Assembly: GCA_963800475.1 (NCBI GenBank)
Contig: CAWDAZ010000001.1
Span: forward strand, 62,001-126,000
DNA: 64,000 nucleotides
Direction: 5' to 3'
From: Palsa-465 sp963800475
GTDB taxonomy: Bacteria; Actinomycetota; Thermoleophilia; Solirubrobacterales; Solirubrobacteraceae
Shown: positions 34,932-42,484 of the stretch, piece after piece
Layout: each line of letters opens with the position of its first letter
Position numbering within the stretch: position 1 is the first letter of the stretch
Position numbers and translations under genes: made by a program
The notes under the pieces: generated by a model
Seen by the model: the letters and a program-made list of their open reading frames with translations, nothing else
What the model was told of the DNA's origin: nothing
Databases searched by the model: none

Positions 34932-37481
34932 CTACGGCCTGACGATCACCGTCCGGACGATGACCGGGGTGCGCTGACCGCCGGCGACCAGCGAGATCGT
35001 CAAGGTGACCGGGAGCCTTCCGAACGTGTTGAGCAACTCGCGTCCGGTCCGGTTGAGTGAGATCTGGACGATCGCCCTCCTGCCGGCCGCGATCCTGGCG
35101 GCCCGGGTTCCGACGACCCGTCGACGCCGCTTCGCGATCGTCGTGAGCGCGTTCGTGACGCGGCAGCCGCCCGACCGGGGCGCGCAGCTCAGCCTCACCG
35201 TCACGAGTCCGGATCGCCCCGACGGAGCGCCGCGGAGCGCGACGCTCGAGGTCACGGTCTGGACGAAGCCCGGTGACGCCGACGCCGCGAAATTCGGGTT
35301 ACCGGCGTACACGGCCGTCAAGCGGGACGAGCCCGGAGCCGCGTACGTCGTGCGACACGTGGCCCGGCCGCTCGAAGCACTGACCGGCACCGCGTCGCAC
35401 CCGGCGATCGCCTTGCCGCCCGCGAGGAACGTCACCACGCCACGATCCAGCTTGAGGCCGCCGGTCGCGACCGCCGCGGCGGTGCATGTCACGCGTTGCC
35501 CGACGACCGCCTGCCTGGGAGTGCACGACAGCGACGTCGAGGTTGGTACCGGGACCCCGAATGTCAGCGCCGCTCCCTGGGTGGGGTTGGCGCCGACTCG
35601 ATGCCCGGGCGCCCCCGCCACGACCGTCACGCCCGAGACCGCCACCGACAGGCCGAGGTAGTCCGATGCGGCGCCGTCTGAAGCGGTGAGCTCGGCGGTC
35701 TGGGAGGCGTTCACCCAACCCGTCGTCGGCTCGGCGAATGCATAAGACGCCCCTTGCCAGGTGCGCCCGGCGACCTGGTGGTACGGGGCGCCCGCAACGA
35801 CGGTGCCGCCGTCGATCCCGACCGACAGGCCCAGGTAGTCCGATGCGGCGCCGTCGGAGGCGACAAGCTCGGCGGTCTGGGTGGTGTTCGCCCACCCGGT
35901 CGACGGCTGAACGTACACGTAAGCTGCGCCCGCGTCGGACTGCGTGCCGACCTGGTGGTAGGGAGCGCCCGCCACCACGGTGGCGCCCGACACCGCGACC
36001 GAGAAACCCAGGAAGTCGTATGACCTGGTGTCGGACGCCGTCAGCTCGGCGGTCTGGGTCGCGTTCGTCCAGCCGGCCGCCGGCTCGACGAACACGTACG
36101 CGCCTCCCTGACCGATGCCCGTGCCCGCGTGGTAGGGCGCACCCGCCACGATCGTGCTCCCGGACACACCCACCGATGAGCCGAGCTCGTCGTCGGTGGC
36201 GCCGTCGGTCGCGGTCAGCTCGGCGGTCTGCTGGGCGTTGGCCCAGCCCCCGGCCGGCAGAGCGAACGCGTACGCCGCGCCCTGAGCGCTGTTGGAGCCG
36301 ACCGCGTGGAACGGGGCGCCGGCGACGATCGTGCTGCCGGAGGCCGCGACGGATGAGCCGAGGGCGTCACTGGCGAGCCCGTCGGAGGCGGTCAGCTCTG
36401 CCGTCTGGGCGGCGTTTGCCCAACCGCTTGGCGGCTTGACGAATACGTACGCGGACCCCTGATCTGAATTGGCACCGACCTGGTGCCCTGGGGCGCCCGC
36501 AACGATCGTGTCGCCGGAGATGGCAACCGAGAACCCAAGGTTGTCTCGGGCGGCGCCGTCGGAGGCGGTCAGCGCGGCCGTCTGGGTGGCATTCGCCCAG
36601 CCGTCGCCGTGCTCCACGAACACATACACCACGCCCTGGGAGGGATTGGCTCCCACGCGGTGAAACGGCGCGCCCGCGACGATCGTGCCGCCGGCGACGG
36701 CCACGGAGAAGCCGAGGTCGTCACCCGCGGCGCCGCCGGACGCGGTCAGCTCCGCCTGCTGCAGGAACGGATCGACGCGCACCGGGTAACGCGCTCCACG
36801 GTCATCGACGGAGATCACGAGGTGCCCGTTGCTCAATCGCAGGGCCGAGGGCAGCCGGCGCCCGGCGGCGTCACTGGCCCGAGGTGCTGTGTACCGAAGC
36901 GTCACGCCGCCTCCCGAGAGCAATACAGCGCCGCTGCGGACTCGCGGCCGCAGCGCGCCCGACAGCGACAGCTCAAACACGAGCCCGCCCGTGGCGGCGG
37001 CCGGCGGGCGCGCCACGTCGAAACCCTGCTCGAGACCGAGGGGGCCGTTCACATACCACTCACGCACGGCGCCGAGGCGATACACGACGCGGTTCGCATG
37101 CGCCTGCGGCGCAGCCCGGCCAAGCGAACGCACCGCGCCGCTCCGCCCGAACCCGGCGAGCGAGATACGCACGAATCCGTGAGCGCTTCGGGCGCTCACA
37201 CCGGCGGCCGAGAAACCGAACCACAGGTGCTGTGCCGGGTTGGCGGCGGCGCCGCGACGGACCCAATACCTGTGGTCGTCGCGTCCCAGCGAAGACCCGA
37301 CTGGCCCCCAGGAGGCGACCGGAAGGCTCGCCAGGCTGCGGCGAGCGGTGTGCCGATCTGCACGCGCGTGATCTCGGGCGCCCGCGCCGGCAGGCCGCGT
37401 CCTGCCGCCCGGAGTCGCGAGCACGACCGCGAAGCCAAGGCAGAGCACCACGACGACGGAAGTCCGACAAACCAGCCCCAC
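34932..37481 (-). CDS. Secreted FG-GAP repeat protein (seven tandem 59-residue repeats) with Ig-like domain
   Basis: 849 residues, GTG start, N-terminal hydrophobic signal (S-V-V-V-V-L-C-L-G-F-A-V-V-L). An N-terminal beta domain (about 60-240) ends at D-P-F-L-Q-Q. Seven repeats follow, each E-L-T-A-S-D-G-A-x-x-D-x-L-G-x-S-V, then T-I-V-A-G-A-P and A-Y-V-F-V-x-P. Seven is the number expected for a closed propeller, as in FG-GAP/integrin-like heads. An Ig-like domain (about 655-745) with three Cys (L-S-C-T-P, V-T-C-T-A, T-C-R-T-T) and a final beta domain of about 100 residues complete it. Probably a surface or secreted adhesion protein. Binding partner unknown. Confidence 0.8.
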   Translation of the reverse strand: MGLVCRTSVVVVLCLGFAVVLATPGGRTRPAGAGARDHARADRHTARRSLASLPVASWGPVGSSLGRDDHRYWVRRGAAANPAQHLWFGFSAAGVSARSAHGFVRISLAGFGRSGAVRSLGRAAPQAHANRVVYRLGAVREWYVNGPLGLEQGFDVARPPAAATGGLVFELSLSGALRPRVRSGAVLLSGGGVTLRYTAPRASDAAGRRLPSALRLSNGHLVISVDDRGARYPVRVDPFLQQAELTASGGAAGDDLGFSVAVAGGTIVAGAPFHRVGANPSQGVVYVFVEHGDGWANATQTAALTASDGAARDNLGFSVAISGDTIVAGAPGHQVGANSDQGSAYVFVKPPSGWANAAQTAELTASDGLASDALGSSVAASGSTIVAGAPFHAVGSNSAQGAAYAFALPAGGWANAQQTAELTATDGATDDELGSSVGVSGSTIVAGAPYHAGTGIGQGGAYVFVEPAAGWTNATQTAELTASDTRSYDFLGFSVAVSGATVVAGAPYHQVGTQSDAGAAYVYVQPSTGWANTTQTAELVASDGAASDYLGLSVGIDGGTVVAGAPYHQVAGRTWQGASYAFAEPTTGWVNASQTAELTASDGAASDYLGLSVAVSGVTVVAGAPGHRVGANPTQGAALTFGVPVPTSTSLSCTPRQAVVGQRVTCTAAAVATGGLKLDRGVVTFLAGGKAIAGCDAVPVSASSGRATCRTTYAAPGSSRLTAVYAGNPNFAASASPGFVQTVTSSVALRGAPSGRSGLVTVRLSCAPRSGGCRVTNALTTIAKRRRRVVGTRAARIAAGRRAIVQISLNRTGRELLNTFGRLPVTLTISLVAGGQRTPVIVRTVIVRP
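35545..36755 (-). repeat. Seven coding tandem repeats of about 177 bp (FG-GAP units)
   Basis: The repeat array of the FG-GAP protein. Copies differ at many positions but keep T-A-S-D-G-A, L-G-x-S-V and V-A-G-A-P. The last two copies are most alike (G-A-A-S-D-Y-L-G-L-S-V in both), which suggests recent duplication or gene conversion at the C-terminal end of the array. Confidence 0.8.
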
Positions 37482-37500
37482 AGCGAGCTCGGATGCTAGT

Positions 37501-37556
37501 CCTCCACCCCCGCCCCGATCAACCCATGCCTCGCCACGCTTCGCGACAGAGTGCCG
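37501..37556. repeat. 56-bp direct repeat, left copy
   Basis: Begins CCTCCACCCCCGCC and matches 39243-39298 at 53 of 56 bases in the same orientation. It lies 20 bp upstream of the FG-GAP protein's start codon. In one forward frame it reads I-N-P-C-L-A-T-L-R-D-R-V-P and then hits a stop. Confidence 0.85.
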
Positions 37557-37584
37557 GGAACCTGACGCGGCTTCGCTTGAGCGG

Positions 37585-37608
37585 CGGGCCGGCGGGCCGG
37601 TGGGCCGG
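37585..37608. repeat. Short tandem repeat, three 8-bp units
   Basis: Three copies of [C/T]GGGCCGG in a row, in the gap between the FG-GAP gene and the stop of the AttH/CrtC-like gene. Likely slippage; no role evident. Confidence 0.6.
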
Positions 37609-37632
37609 TTAATCAGCGGGCTCCCGGAGCTG

Positions 37633-39084
37633 TCAGAACGTCTCCTCGATCCAAGCTTGGGCGGTGGTCGGGCGGTTTGCGAAGGTTCCCTTCGCTGTCG
37701 CCACTCCTTCGTAGACTGGCGCGGCTCCGGGGAACTCCTGGGACTTCACGAGTGACGTCGCAACCATGTCTGCTTTGAAACCCGGGATCTTCACCCGGAG
37801 CTTCATGAAGTACGTCTTCCCACTCTGCGGGCTCCTCCAAGTCTCGCTTATTGGCGTGACCGAGCTAGTGACAAAGTACATCTTCCCATCGGGGCTCTCG
37901 ACGGTGGCGTAGCCATGAAACGGGACATTTAGCCGGGGCACCTTGCCGTTGCCAAGAATGCCGGCGTTAGAGACTGACCAACCGTTGGAGAGTTGGAGGT
38001 CCTGCAGGATCCAGTGAACGGGGTGATCCGCAGAGCCAAACGCGCCGTACTCGTGGTCCATCCAGGTCTCGCCGTGGACTCGATACGTCTTCCCGCCGAA
38101 GGTGATTGTGCCCTTTGCCTGTAGGTGGGTGAAGGAAAAGTAGTAGTTGTTCTCAGTCAGGCTCGGATGCGTCGCCTTCGGGTCGACGCCGGTGCCCCAG
38201 ACCCAGAAGGGCTTGCCGACCTGCGAGAAGGTGAGATCGTAGGTGACCTTCTTCATCGTCGGACTATCGACGAGCAGGGCCCGGACGTGGATGTTCTTCG
38301 TCGGGTTTGAAGCAGGGGCCTGCTCCGACACCCAGGAGTTGTAGGCAGTCGCTTTTGCGCCTGTGCCGTCCCCGGTGATGACGACCTTGGGCGGTCTGCT
38401 GTAGCCGGTGCCCGGGTTGGTTACGAGGATCTCCGCTACGCCGCCGCTGCGATCGAGCGTTGCATAGCCGCTGGCGCCGCTTCCGTCGCCTTGGAAGCTC
38501 ACGCTGACGTGCGTGTAGCCCCTGCCCTTGTTGTCCACTTGTACCCAGCTCAGCTGCTGTGCCGGACTCCCCAGACGGGCGTACCAGTTCTTGCTCGGGT
38601 TGCTCTGCGCCCAGGTCGACCCGCTGAACGCTCTGCCAGGCAGGTAGGGCGTCGTGCGCTCGTAGTGTCGGTGGTTCTTGACGTCGGTGAGTGAGAGCTG
38701 CGAGAAGGCAAAGCCCTGCCCGATGAACGACGCTGTGTTGATCTCGAAACCAAACAAGCGACTGCCCGAACGCAGCGTCCCGACATCCCACCACCACTCG
38801 GTGGGAGCACCGACGTGAAGGTACATGTCCTTCGGCAGACTCAACACGACCTTGCTCGAAGGAATCGGCGTAGGTTTCATAGTCGGCTGCGGACGGGGTG
38901 GGTACGCGGTGGCGGTGTGTTGTGCCTGGGCCGCAGAGCCGAGGATCAGCACGACGAGGGCTGCGCCCACGACCGCGACAGCGCTCCCGAGTCGCAATCT
39001 CCAACGATCAAGCCTCATCAGCACCCTAGGGTCCACGCGAGCATCGGAAGCTGGTTTGCGAGCAGTGATCCGCTTCGGCGACAT
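37633..39084 (-). CDS. Exported AttH/CrtC-like (lipocalin-type) protein with an inserted repeat module
   Basis: 483 residues from ATG 39084, which follows ATGGGGGTCGATC, a start context seen elsewhere in the window; the ATG at 39018 is an alternative. A signal helix (A-V-A-V-V-G-A-A-L-V-V-L-I-L-G-S) ends in A-Q-A-Q. Two halves carry AttH/carotenoid-1,2-hydratase features: P-T-E-W-W-W-D-V-G-T-L early and G-E-T-W-M-D-H-E-Y-G-A-F (340-351), the family's Asp-His-Glu motif. Between them (about 182-250) lie two copies of a G-x-G-Y-T/S-x-P-x-V-x-I/F-x-G-D-G-x-G-A motif known from tail-fibre-like and surface proteins. It may hydrate or bind an isoprenoid or lipid; the true substrate is unknown. Flanked by the 56-bp direct repeat. 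Confidence 0.72.
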   Translation of the reverse strand: MSPKRITARKPASDARVDPRVLMRLDRWRLRLGSAVAVVGAALVVLILGSAAQAQHTATAYPPRPQPTMKPTPIPSSKVVLSLPKDMYLHVGAPTEWWWDVGTLRSGSRLFGFEINTASFIGQGFAFSQLSLTDVKNHRHYERTTPYLPGRAFSGSTWAQSNPSKNWYARLGSPAQQLSWVQVDNKGRGYTHVSVSFQGDGSGASGYATLDRSGGVAEILVTNPGTGYSRPPKVVITGDGTGAKATAYNSWVSEQAPASNPTKNIHVRALLVDSPTMKKVTYDLTFSQVGKPFWVWGTGVDPKATHPSLTENNYYFSFTHLQAKGTITFGGKTYRVHGETWMDHEYGAFGSADHPVHWILQDLQLSNGWSVSNAGILGNGKVPRLNVPFHGYATVESPDGKMYFVTSSVTPISETWRSPQSGKTYFMKLRVKIPGFKADMVATSLVKSQEFPGAAPVYEGVATAKGTFANRPTTAQAWIEETF

Positions 39085-39475
39085 GATCGACCCCCATGCG
39101 CTCGGACATGAAGAGCGCGTCGAATTGTTCTGTGTTGCCCCCGGCGGCGGGCACTTACTACCCGCCGGGCAGAGCAGAGCGTACGCCACACGACGGCAAG
39201 ATGGAAGGGGACGTACTGCACCAGGCTGAGCTCGTCCCTACCCCTCCACCCCCGCCGCGATCAACCCATGCCTCGCCACCCTTCGCGACGGAGTGCCGTT
39301 CGACCGCAACGTCGAGTACGAGATGGCGAGCGCGGACACGCTGGTTCAGGCGCTGCGCAGCGCTCCACCACGACCTGGCCGGCCATCACGGCGCCGTTGT
39401 TGTGGCGGCGGTGAGCGCGCTGCTCAAGCCTCACAGCCACCGCCGGGTTACCAGTCGGGGGTATCGCAGCGTCGC
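39085..39475. other. Intergenic region with a direct repeat copy and a possible gene remnant
   Basis: 391 bp between two minus-strand genes. It holds the right copy of the 56-bp repeat and, continuing in frame from it, an uninterrupted protein-like stretch at about 39256-39354 (C-L-A-T-L-R-D-G-V-P-F-D-R-N-V-E-Y-E-M) without a start or an intact end. This looks like a decayed gene. The promoter of the AttH/CrtC-like gene should lie in the left part. Confidence 0.45.
39243..39298. repeat. 56-bp direct repeat, right copy
   Basis: Same orientation as 37501-37556 with three mismatches, 1.74 kb away, so that the pair brackets the AttH/CrtC-like gene. Here the frame I-N-P-C-L-A-T-L-R-D-G-V-P continues open for about 20 more codons. 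Confidence 0.85.
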
Positions 39476-40102
39476 TCAGGCGGAAGCGGTGGGGTGGAGC
39501 AGCGGCACGAGCGGACTCCAGCCGCGCTCGAGCAGCGCGACTAGGGACGGCGGGGTGAGCACGATCGTGCGCTGATGCGCCCGGGGCGTCCGGTGGGCCG
39601 TATAGCCGGCCGGTGACCAGCGCAGCAGGCGCGAATCGAACAACACGCACGACTCGCCCTCGTCGAGCACGAACACTCCGTCGGGAAGCTCTCGATAGCG
39701 GGCGTCGTGGAGGCGACGCTCGCCGCTGTCCGCGTCGTGTCGCTCCGCGTGCAGCTGCTCGTCGATCGCGTCGGCTCCGACCTGCCCCGGATGGATCTCC
39801 GACCAGACCTCGACGAGCCGGTTGTAATCGGCGCGGCGGCACTCCGCGCACGGGCGGTGGCCCGCGGCGAGGGCGGTGGCGTCGTCGAGGAAGAACAGCT
39901 CCGTGTATTTGCCGGGCGCCATCAGCCGCGTCCGCCGGCGGCCGCGGAACTCGAGCTGGCAGGCGATCCATCGCCTGGTCGCGTACCACCGGCGGATCTC
40001 GCCATGCTCGTCGTGCAGGCAGCCGCGGTTGCCGTATACGAGCCCTCGGTGTGGACTGCTCACCAGGTCCCCGAGCGGCGTGACGCGGTTGCGTAGTGGC
40101 AT
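39476..40102 (-). CDS. Conserved actinobacterial protein of unknown function with a Cys/His cluster
   Basis: 208 residues, ATG 40102. The N-terminal part has V-Y-G-N-R-G-C-L-H-D and the middle A-A-G-H-R-P-C-A-E-C-R-R-A-D-Y, giving three Cys and two His that could bind zinc, a pattern reminiscent of Ada-type or HNH-type metal clusters. It also has R-R-W-I-A-C-Q-L-E-F-R-G-R and E-L-F-F-L-D-D-A-T-A. No signal peptide, so cytoplasmic. I know this as a recurring conserved hypothetical in actinobacteria; no function is established. The gene is divergent from the MauE-thioredoxin gene across 59 bp. Confidence 0.78.
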   Translation of the reverse strand: MPLRNRVTPLGDLVSSPHRGLVYGNRGCLHDEHGEIRRWYATRRWIACQLEFRGRRRTRLMAPGKYTELFFLDDATALAAGHRPCAECRRADYNRLVEVWSEIHPGQVGADAIDEQLHAERHDADSGERRLHDARYRELPDGVFVLDEGESCVLFDSRLLRWSPAGYTAHRTPRAHQRTIVLTPPSLVALLERGWSPLVPLLHPTASA

Positions 40103-40161
40103 GCGCCCACGCTAACGGCCTCTAGGATTGCGGGCGTGCCTAGCGCCCGGGGGTTCCTGAG

Positions 40162-41691
40162 CTGATCCAGACGCTGGCAGCTCTCGCCCTCGCCGGGGTG
40201 TTCGCGGTCGGGGCGGCCGCCAAGCTCGCCGATCGCCGCGGCAGCCGCCAGGCGGTCATCGCGTTCGGTGCTCCGCGCGGGGTCGCGCCCGTGCTGGTGT
40301 GGTTGCTGATCGGGGCCGAGCTGGCGATCGCGGGAGCGCTCGTGAGGGCGCCGTCGAGGATTGCCGGGGCGGTGGCTGCGGTTGTCCTGCTGGCGAGCAC
40401 CACCAGCGCCGTCACGGTCAACCGGGTTCGCGGGCGACGCCCGGACTGCAACTGCTTCGGCGCGTTGTCGCGTGGGACGATCGGCTGGTCGACGGTCGCG
40501 CGCAACGCGCTGCTCGCGGTGCTCGCCGGGTTCGTGGTCGCGGGGGGTGGGCTGCCGCTCGCGTTCGGCGCGCTCGCGCTCGTGGCGGGCGCGGTCTGGC
40601 TCGGAGTCGGCCCGGCGAAGACCCGGCTTCGACCTCGGCCCAAGGCCCACGACTTCGCTCTGGGCGATGCCGGCGGCCGCACCTGGACCATCGAAGATCT
40701 CCTGGCGGCTGGTCGGCCCCTGCTGCTCGTGTTCAGCCAACCCGCCTGCGGCGCCTGCCGCGCGCTGCTCCCGGATCTCTCCGCCTGGCACGCCCGGCTC
40801 AACGACCGCCTGACGGTCGCGATCGTCGTCAACCGCCCCCAAGCAGGACGGCTGGACCCGGATCACAGCGGCGCCCGCTACCCCGTCCTGCTCGACCCCA
40901 AGGGCTCGATCACAGACGCGTACCAGGTCGCTGCCACGCCGAGCGCCGCCCTGATCGACCACAACGGCCGCCTCGCCGCCCCGCTCGCCCGCGGCGCCGG
41001 CGAGATCTCCGAGCTCCTCGAAACCCGGTTCGGCATCGGCACCGGCGCCACGCCAACCTTCGAGCGCCGAGCCGTGATCGCCCGCGCCGCCCGCAGCGCT
41101 GCCGCGCTCGGCGCGTTCCCGCTCGTCGCAGCTGCGTGCGGGAGCAGCAAATCGACGTCGTCGACCACGCACTCCACGACCACAGCTTCCACGAAGCCGA
41201 AGCAACTGAAGGTCAACAACACCTACATCTGCGACCAGAACTACGCGCTGTGCACGAACGCGCCGTGCGTGCCGTCCAAGCACGACCCGAACATCGTCAT
41301 CTGCGACTGCGTGGTCGAGAGCGGCTACTCGGTCGGATTCACCGCGTGCCCGAAGCGGGCGCCGCACGGGACGCATCTCTACTCGACCTTCTCGACCCAG
41401 GTCGCAGCGCGCAGCAGCGGCGCGATGACGTGCGGGAAGGACGTGCCGTGGGCCAACTGCCTCGATTACCCGTGCGTGCTCGATCCGAACGACCCGACCA
41501 AGGCCACCTGCGAGTGCGCGGTCGTCAAGACCGGGCCGTCGTTCACGTTCGGCGGCGACTGCAAGACGCAGACGTGCGGAAACACGATCTGGTCGGGGGC
41601 CCACAACAACGCGGGCGGGCCCGCGATCGCCGCGGCGATGAAGGACCTCGGTCAGCCGCTGGTGTTCCCCAAGCCGTGCCCGAAGGTGTAG
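40162..41691 (+). CDS. MauE-type membrane redox protein fused to thioredoxin and a duplicated six-cysteine domain
   Basis: Three parts in one frame: (1) a MauE/DoxX-like membrane domain of four helices with the redox motif D-C-N-C-F-G; (2) a thioredoxin domain with C-G-A-C (Q-P-A-C-G-A-C-R) and a cis-Pro segment A-T-P-S-A-A; (3) after a hydrophobic segment with a lipobox-like L-V-A-A-A-C-G and a Ser/Thr linker, a domain of two six-Cys repeats, C-x(6,8)-C-x4-C-x11-C-x-C-x(12,14)-C. The first ATG/GTG is GTG 40198, but that cuts helix 1; the frame opens at 40144, and a CTG at 40162 preceded by GGGGGTT would give the full helix. Likely electron transfer across the membrane to an extracytoplasmic thiol domain. 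Confidence 0.75.
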   Translation: MIQTLAALALAGVFAVGAAAKLADRRGSRQAVIAFGAPRGVAPVLVWLLIGAELAIAGALVRAPSRIAGAVAAVVLLASTTSAVTVNRVRGRRPDCNCFGALSRGTIGWSTVARNALLAVLAGFVVAGGGLPLAFGALALVAGAVWLGVGPAKTRLRPRPKAHDFALGDAGGRTWTIEDLLAAGRPLLLVFSQPACGACRALLPDLSAWHARLNDRLTVAIVVNRPQAGRLDPDHSGARYPVLLDPKGSITDAYQVAATPSAALIDHNGRLAAPLARGAGEISELLETRFGIGTGATPTFERRAVIARAARSAAALGAFPLVAAACGSSKSTSSTTHSTTTASTKPKQLKVNNTYICDQNYALCTNAPCVPSKHDPNIVICDCVVESGYSVGFTACPKRAPHGTHLYSTFSTQVAARSSGAMTCGKDVPWANCLDYPCVLDPNDPTKATCECAVVKTGPSFTFGGDCKTQTCGNTIWSGAHNNAGGPAIAAAMKDLGQPLVFPKPCPKV

Positions 41692-41695
41692 CGAA

Positions 41696-42211
41696 CTAGT
41701 CCCGCGCCATCTCGTCGATGCACACGGTGGTCGCGAGGAGCAGCGCGTCGTCCTCGCCCGGCGCGATCTGGATGCCGTACGTGTCGCGGACCCGGAACCA
41801 GCGTTTGGAGATCTGCGCCACCTTGTCGCCGTCGCGCTCGATCTCGTACTCGTGATCGACGATGTTGCCCTTGGCGCTGAGCTCGGTCCCGTCCCCGAGC
41901 TCGATCGCGAACCGCTCACGCAGCGGCGTGAACAGCGCCTTCTTGACGGTCGCGACCGTCTCATCGCCGCGCTCGACGTCCATCGTGTCGCGGATGTGGA
42001 GCTTCTTCTCCTGGATCTTGTAGAGCTCCTCGCCGGATGGGCTTTCGAGGATGAACGTGCTGCGGATGCGTAGTGCCTTGCCGTTCACCTTGAACGCTTT
42101 CTCGCCACCCTCGGTCTCGATCCAGAAGTCGTCGCCGATCGACAGCAGCTTCTCGCGCATCTGATAGCGCGTTCCGGCCGCGTCGTCGTCGTGTCCACGT
42201 AGAAGCCCCAT
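41696..42211 (-). CDS. LURP-one-related (Tubby C-like fold) protein
   Basis: 171 residues from ATG 42211; the frame is open upstream but without coding character. Alternating beta strands and the pattern Y-Q-M-R-E-K-L-L-S-I-G-D-D-F, A-F-K-V-N-G-K-A-L, F-I-L-E-S-P-S-G-E-E-L-Y-K-I-Q-E-K, L-H-I-R-D-T-M, and the closing D-T-Y-G-I-Q-I-A are typical of the LOR/phospholipid-scramblase-like barrel (PF04525-type). Cytoplasmic. Proteins of this fold may bind membranes; the bacterial role is not known. Four bases separate its stop from that of the MauE-thioredoxin gene (convergent). Confidence 0.85.
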   Translation of the reverse strand: MGLLRGHDDDAAGTRYQMREKLLSIGDDFWIETEGGEKAFKVNGKALRIRSTFILESPSGEELYKIQEKKLHIRDTMDVERGDETVATVKKALFTPLRERFAIELGDGTELSAKGNIVDHEYEIERDGDKVAQISKRWFRVRDTYGIQIAPGEDDALLLATTVCIDEMARD

Positions 42212-42484
42212 ATGCGAAACATAGCTTTCACCCCAACCGGACACCGCACAAGGGTGCGCGCACTCAAATCTGCGTATTCCCGCCCGCGCAATCGGTGTTC
42301 CAAGCGTCTCGATCAGAACGGGCCGGGACGCCGCGGTTCGCCACGCCCGCCACCGCCGGCGCCGCCAGCACCAGCACCGCGGCGAACGTCCCTGCAGCCG
42401 ATCGGCGGATGAGACGCGCGATGACGCCGAGTCTAACCCGGCGGTCCGGCGCGCCCTCGCCGCGGCATCGGCAGACTGCTCGCC

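Noticed and set aside
42264..42460. Possible small secreted peptide on the minus strand (hydrophobic signal-like stretch followed by about 30 residues)
   Set aside because: A signal-like segment is present but no ATG, GTG or TTG lies at a suitable place and no ribosome site is visible; left unannotated in the 273-bp divergent gap.
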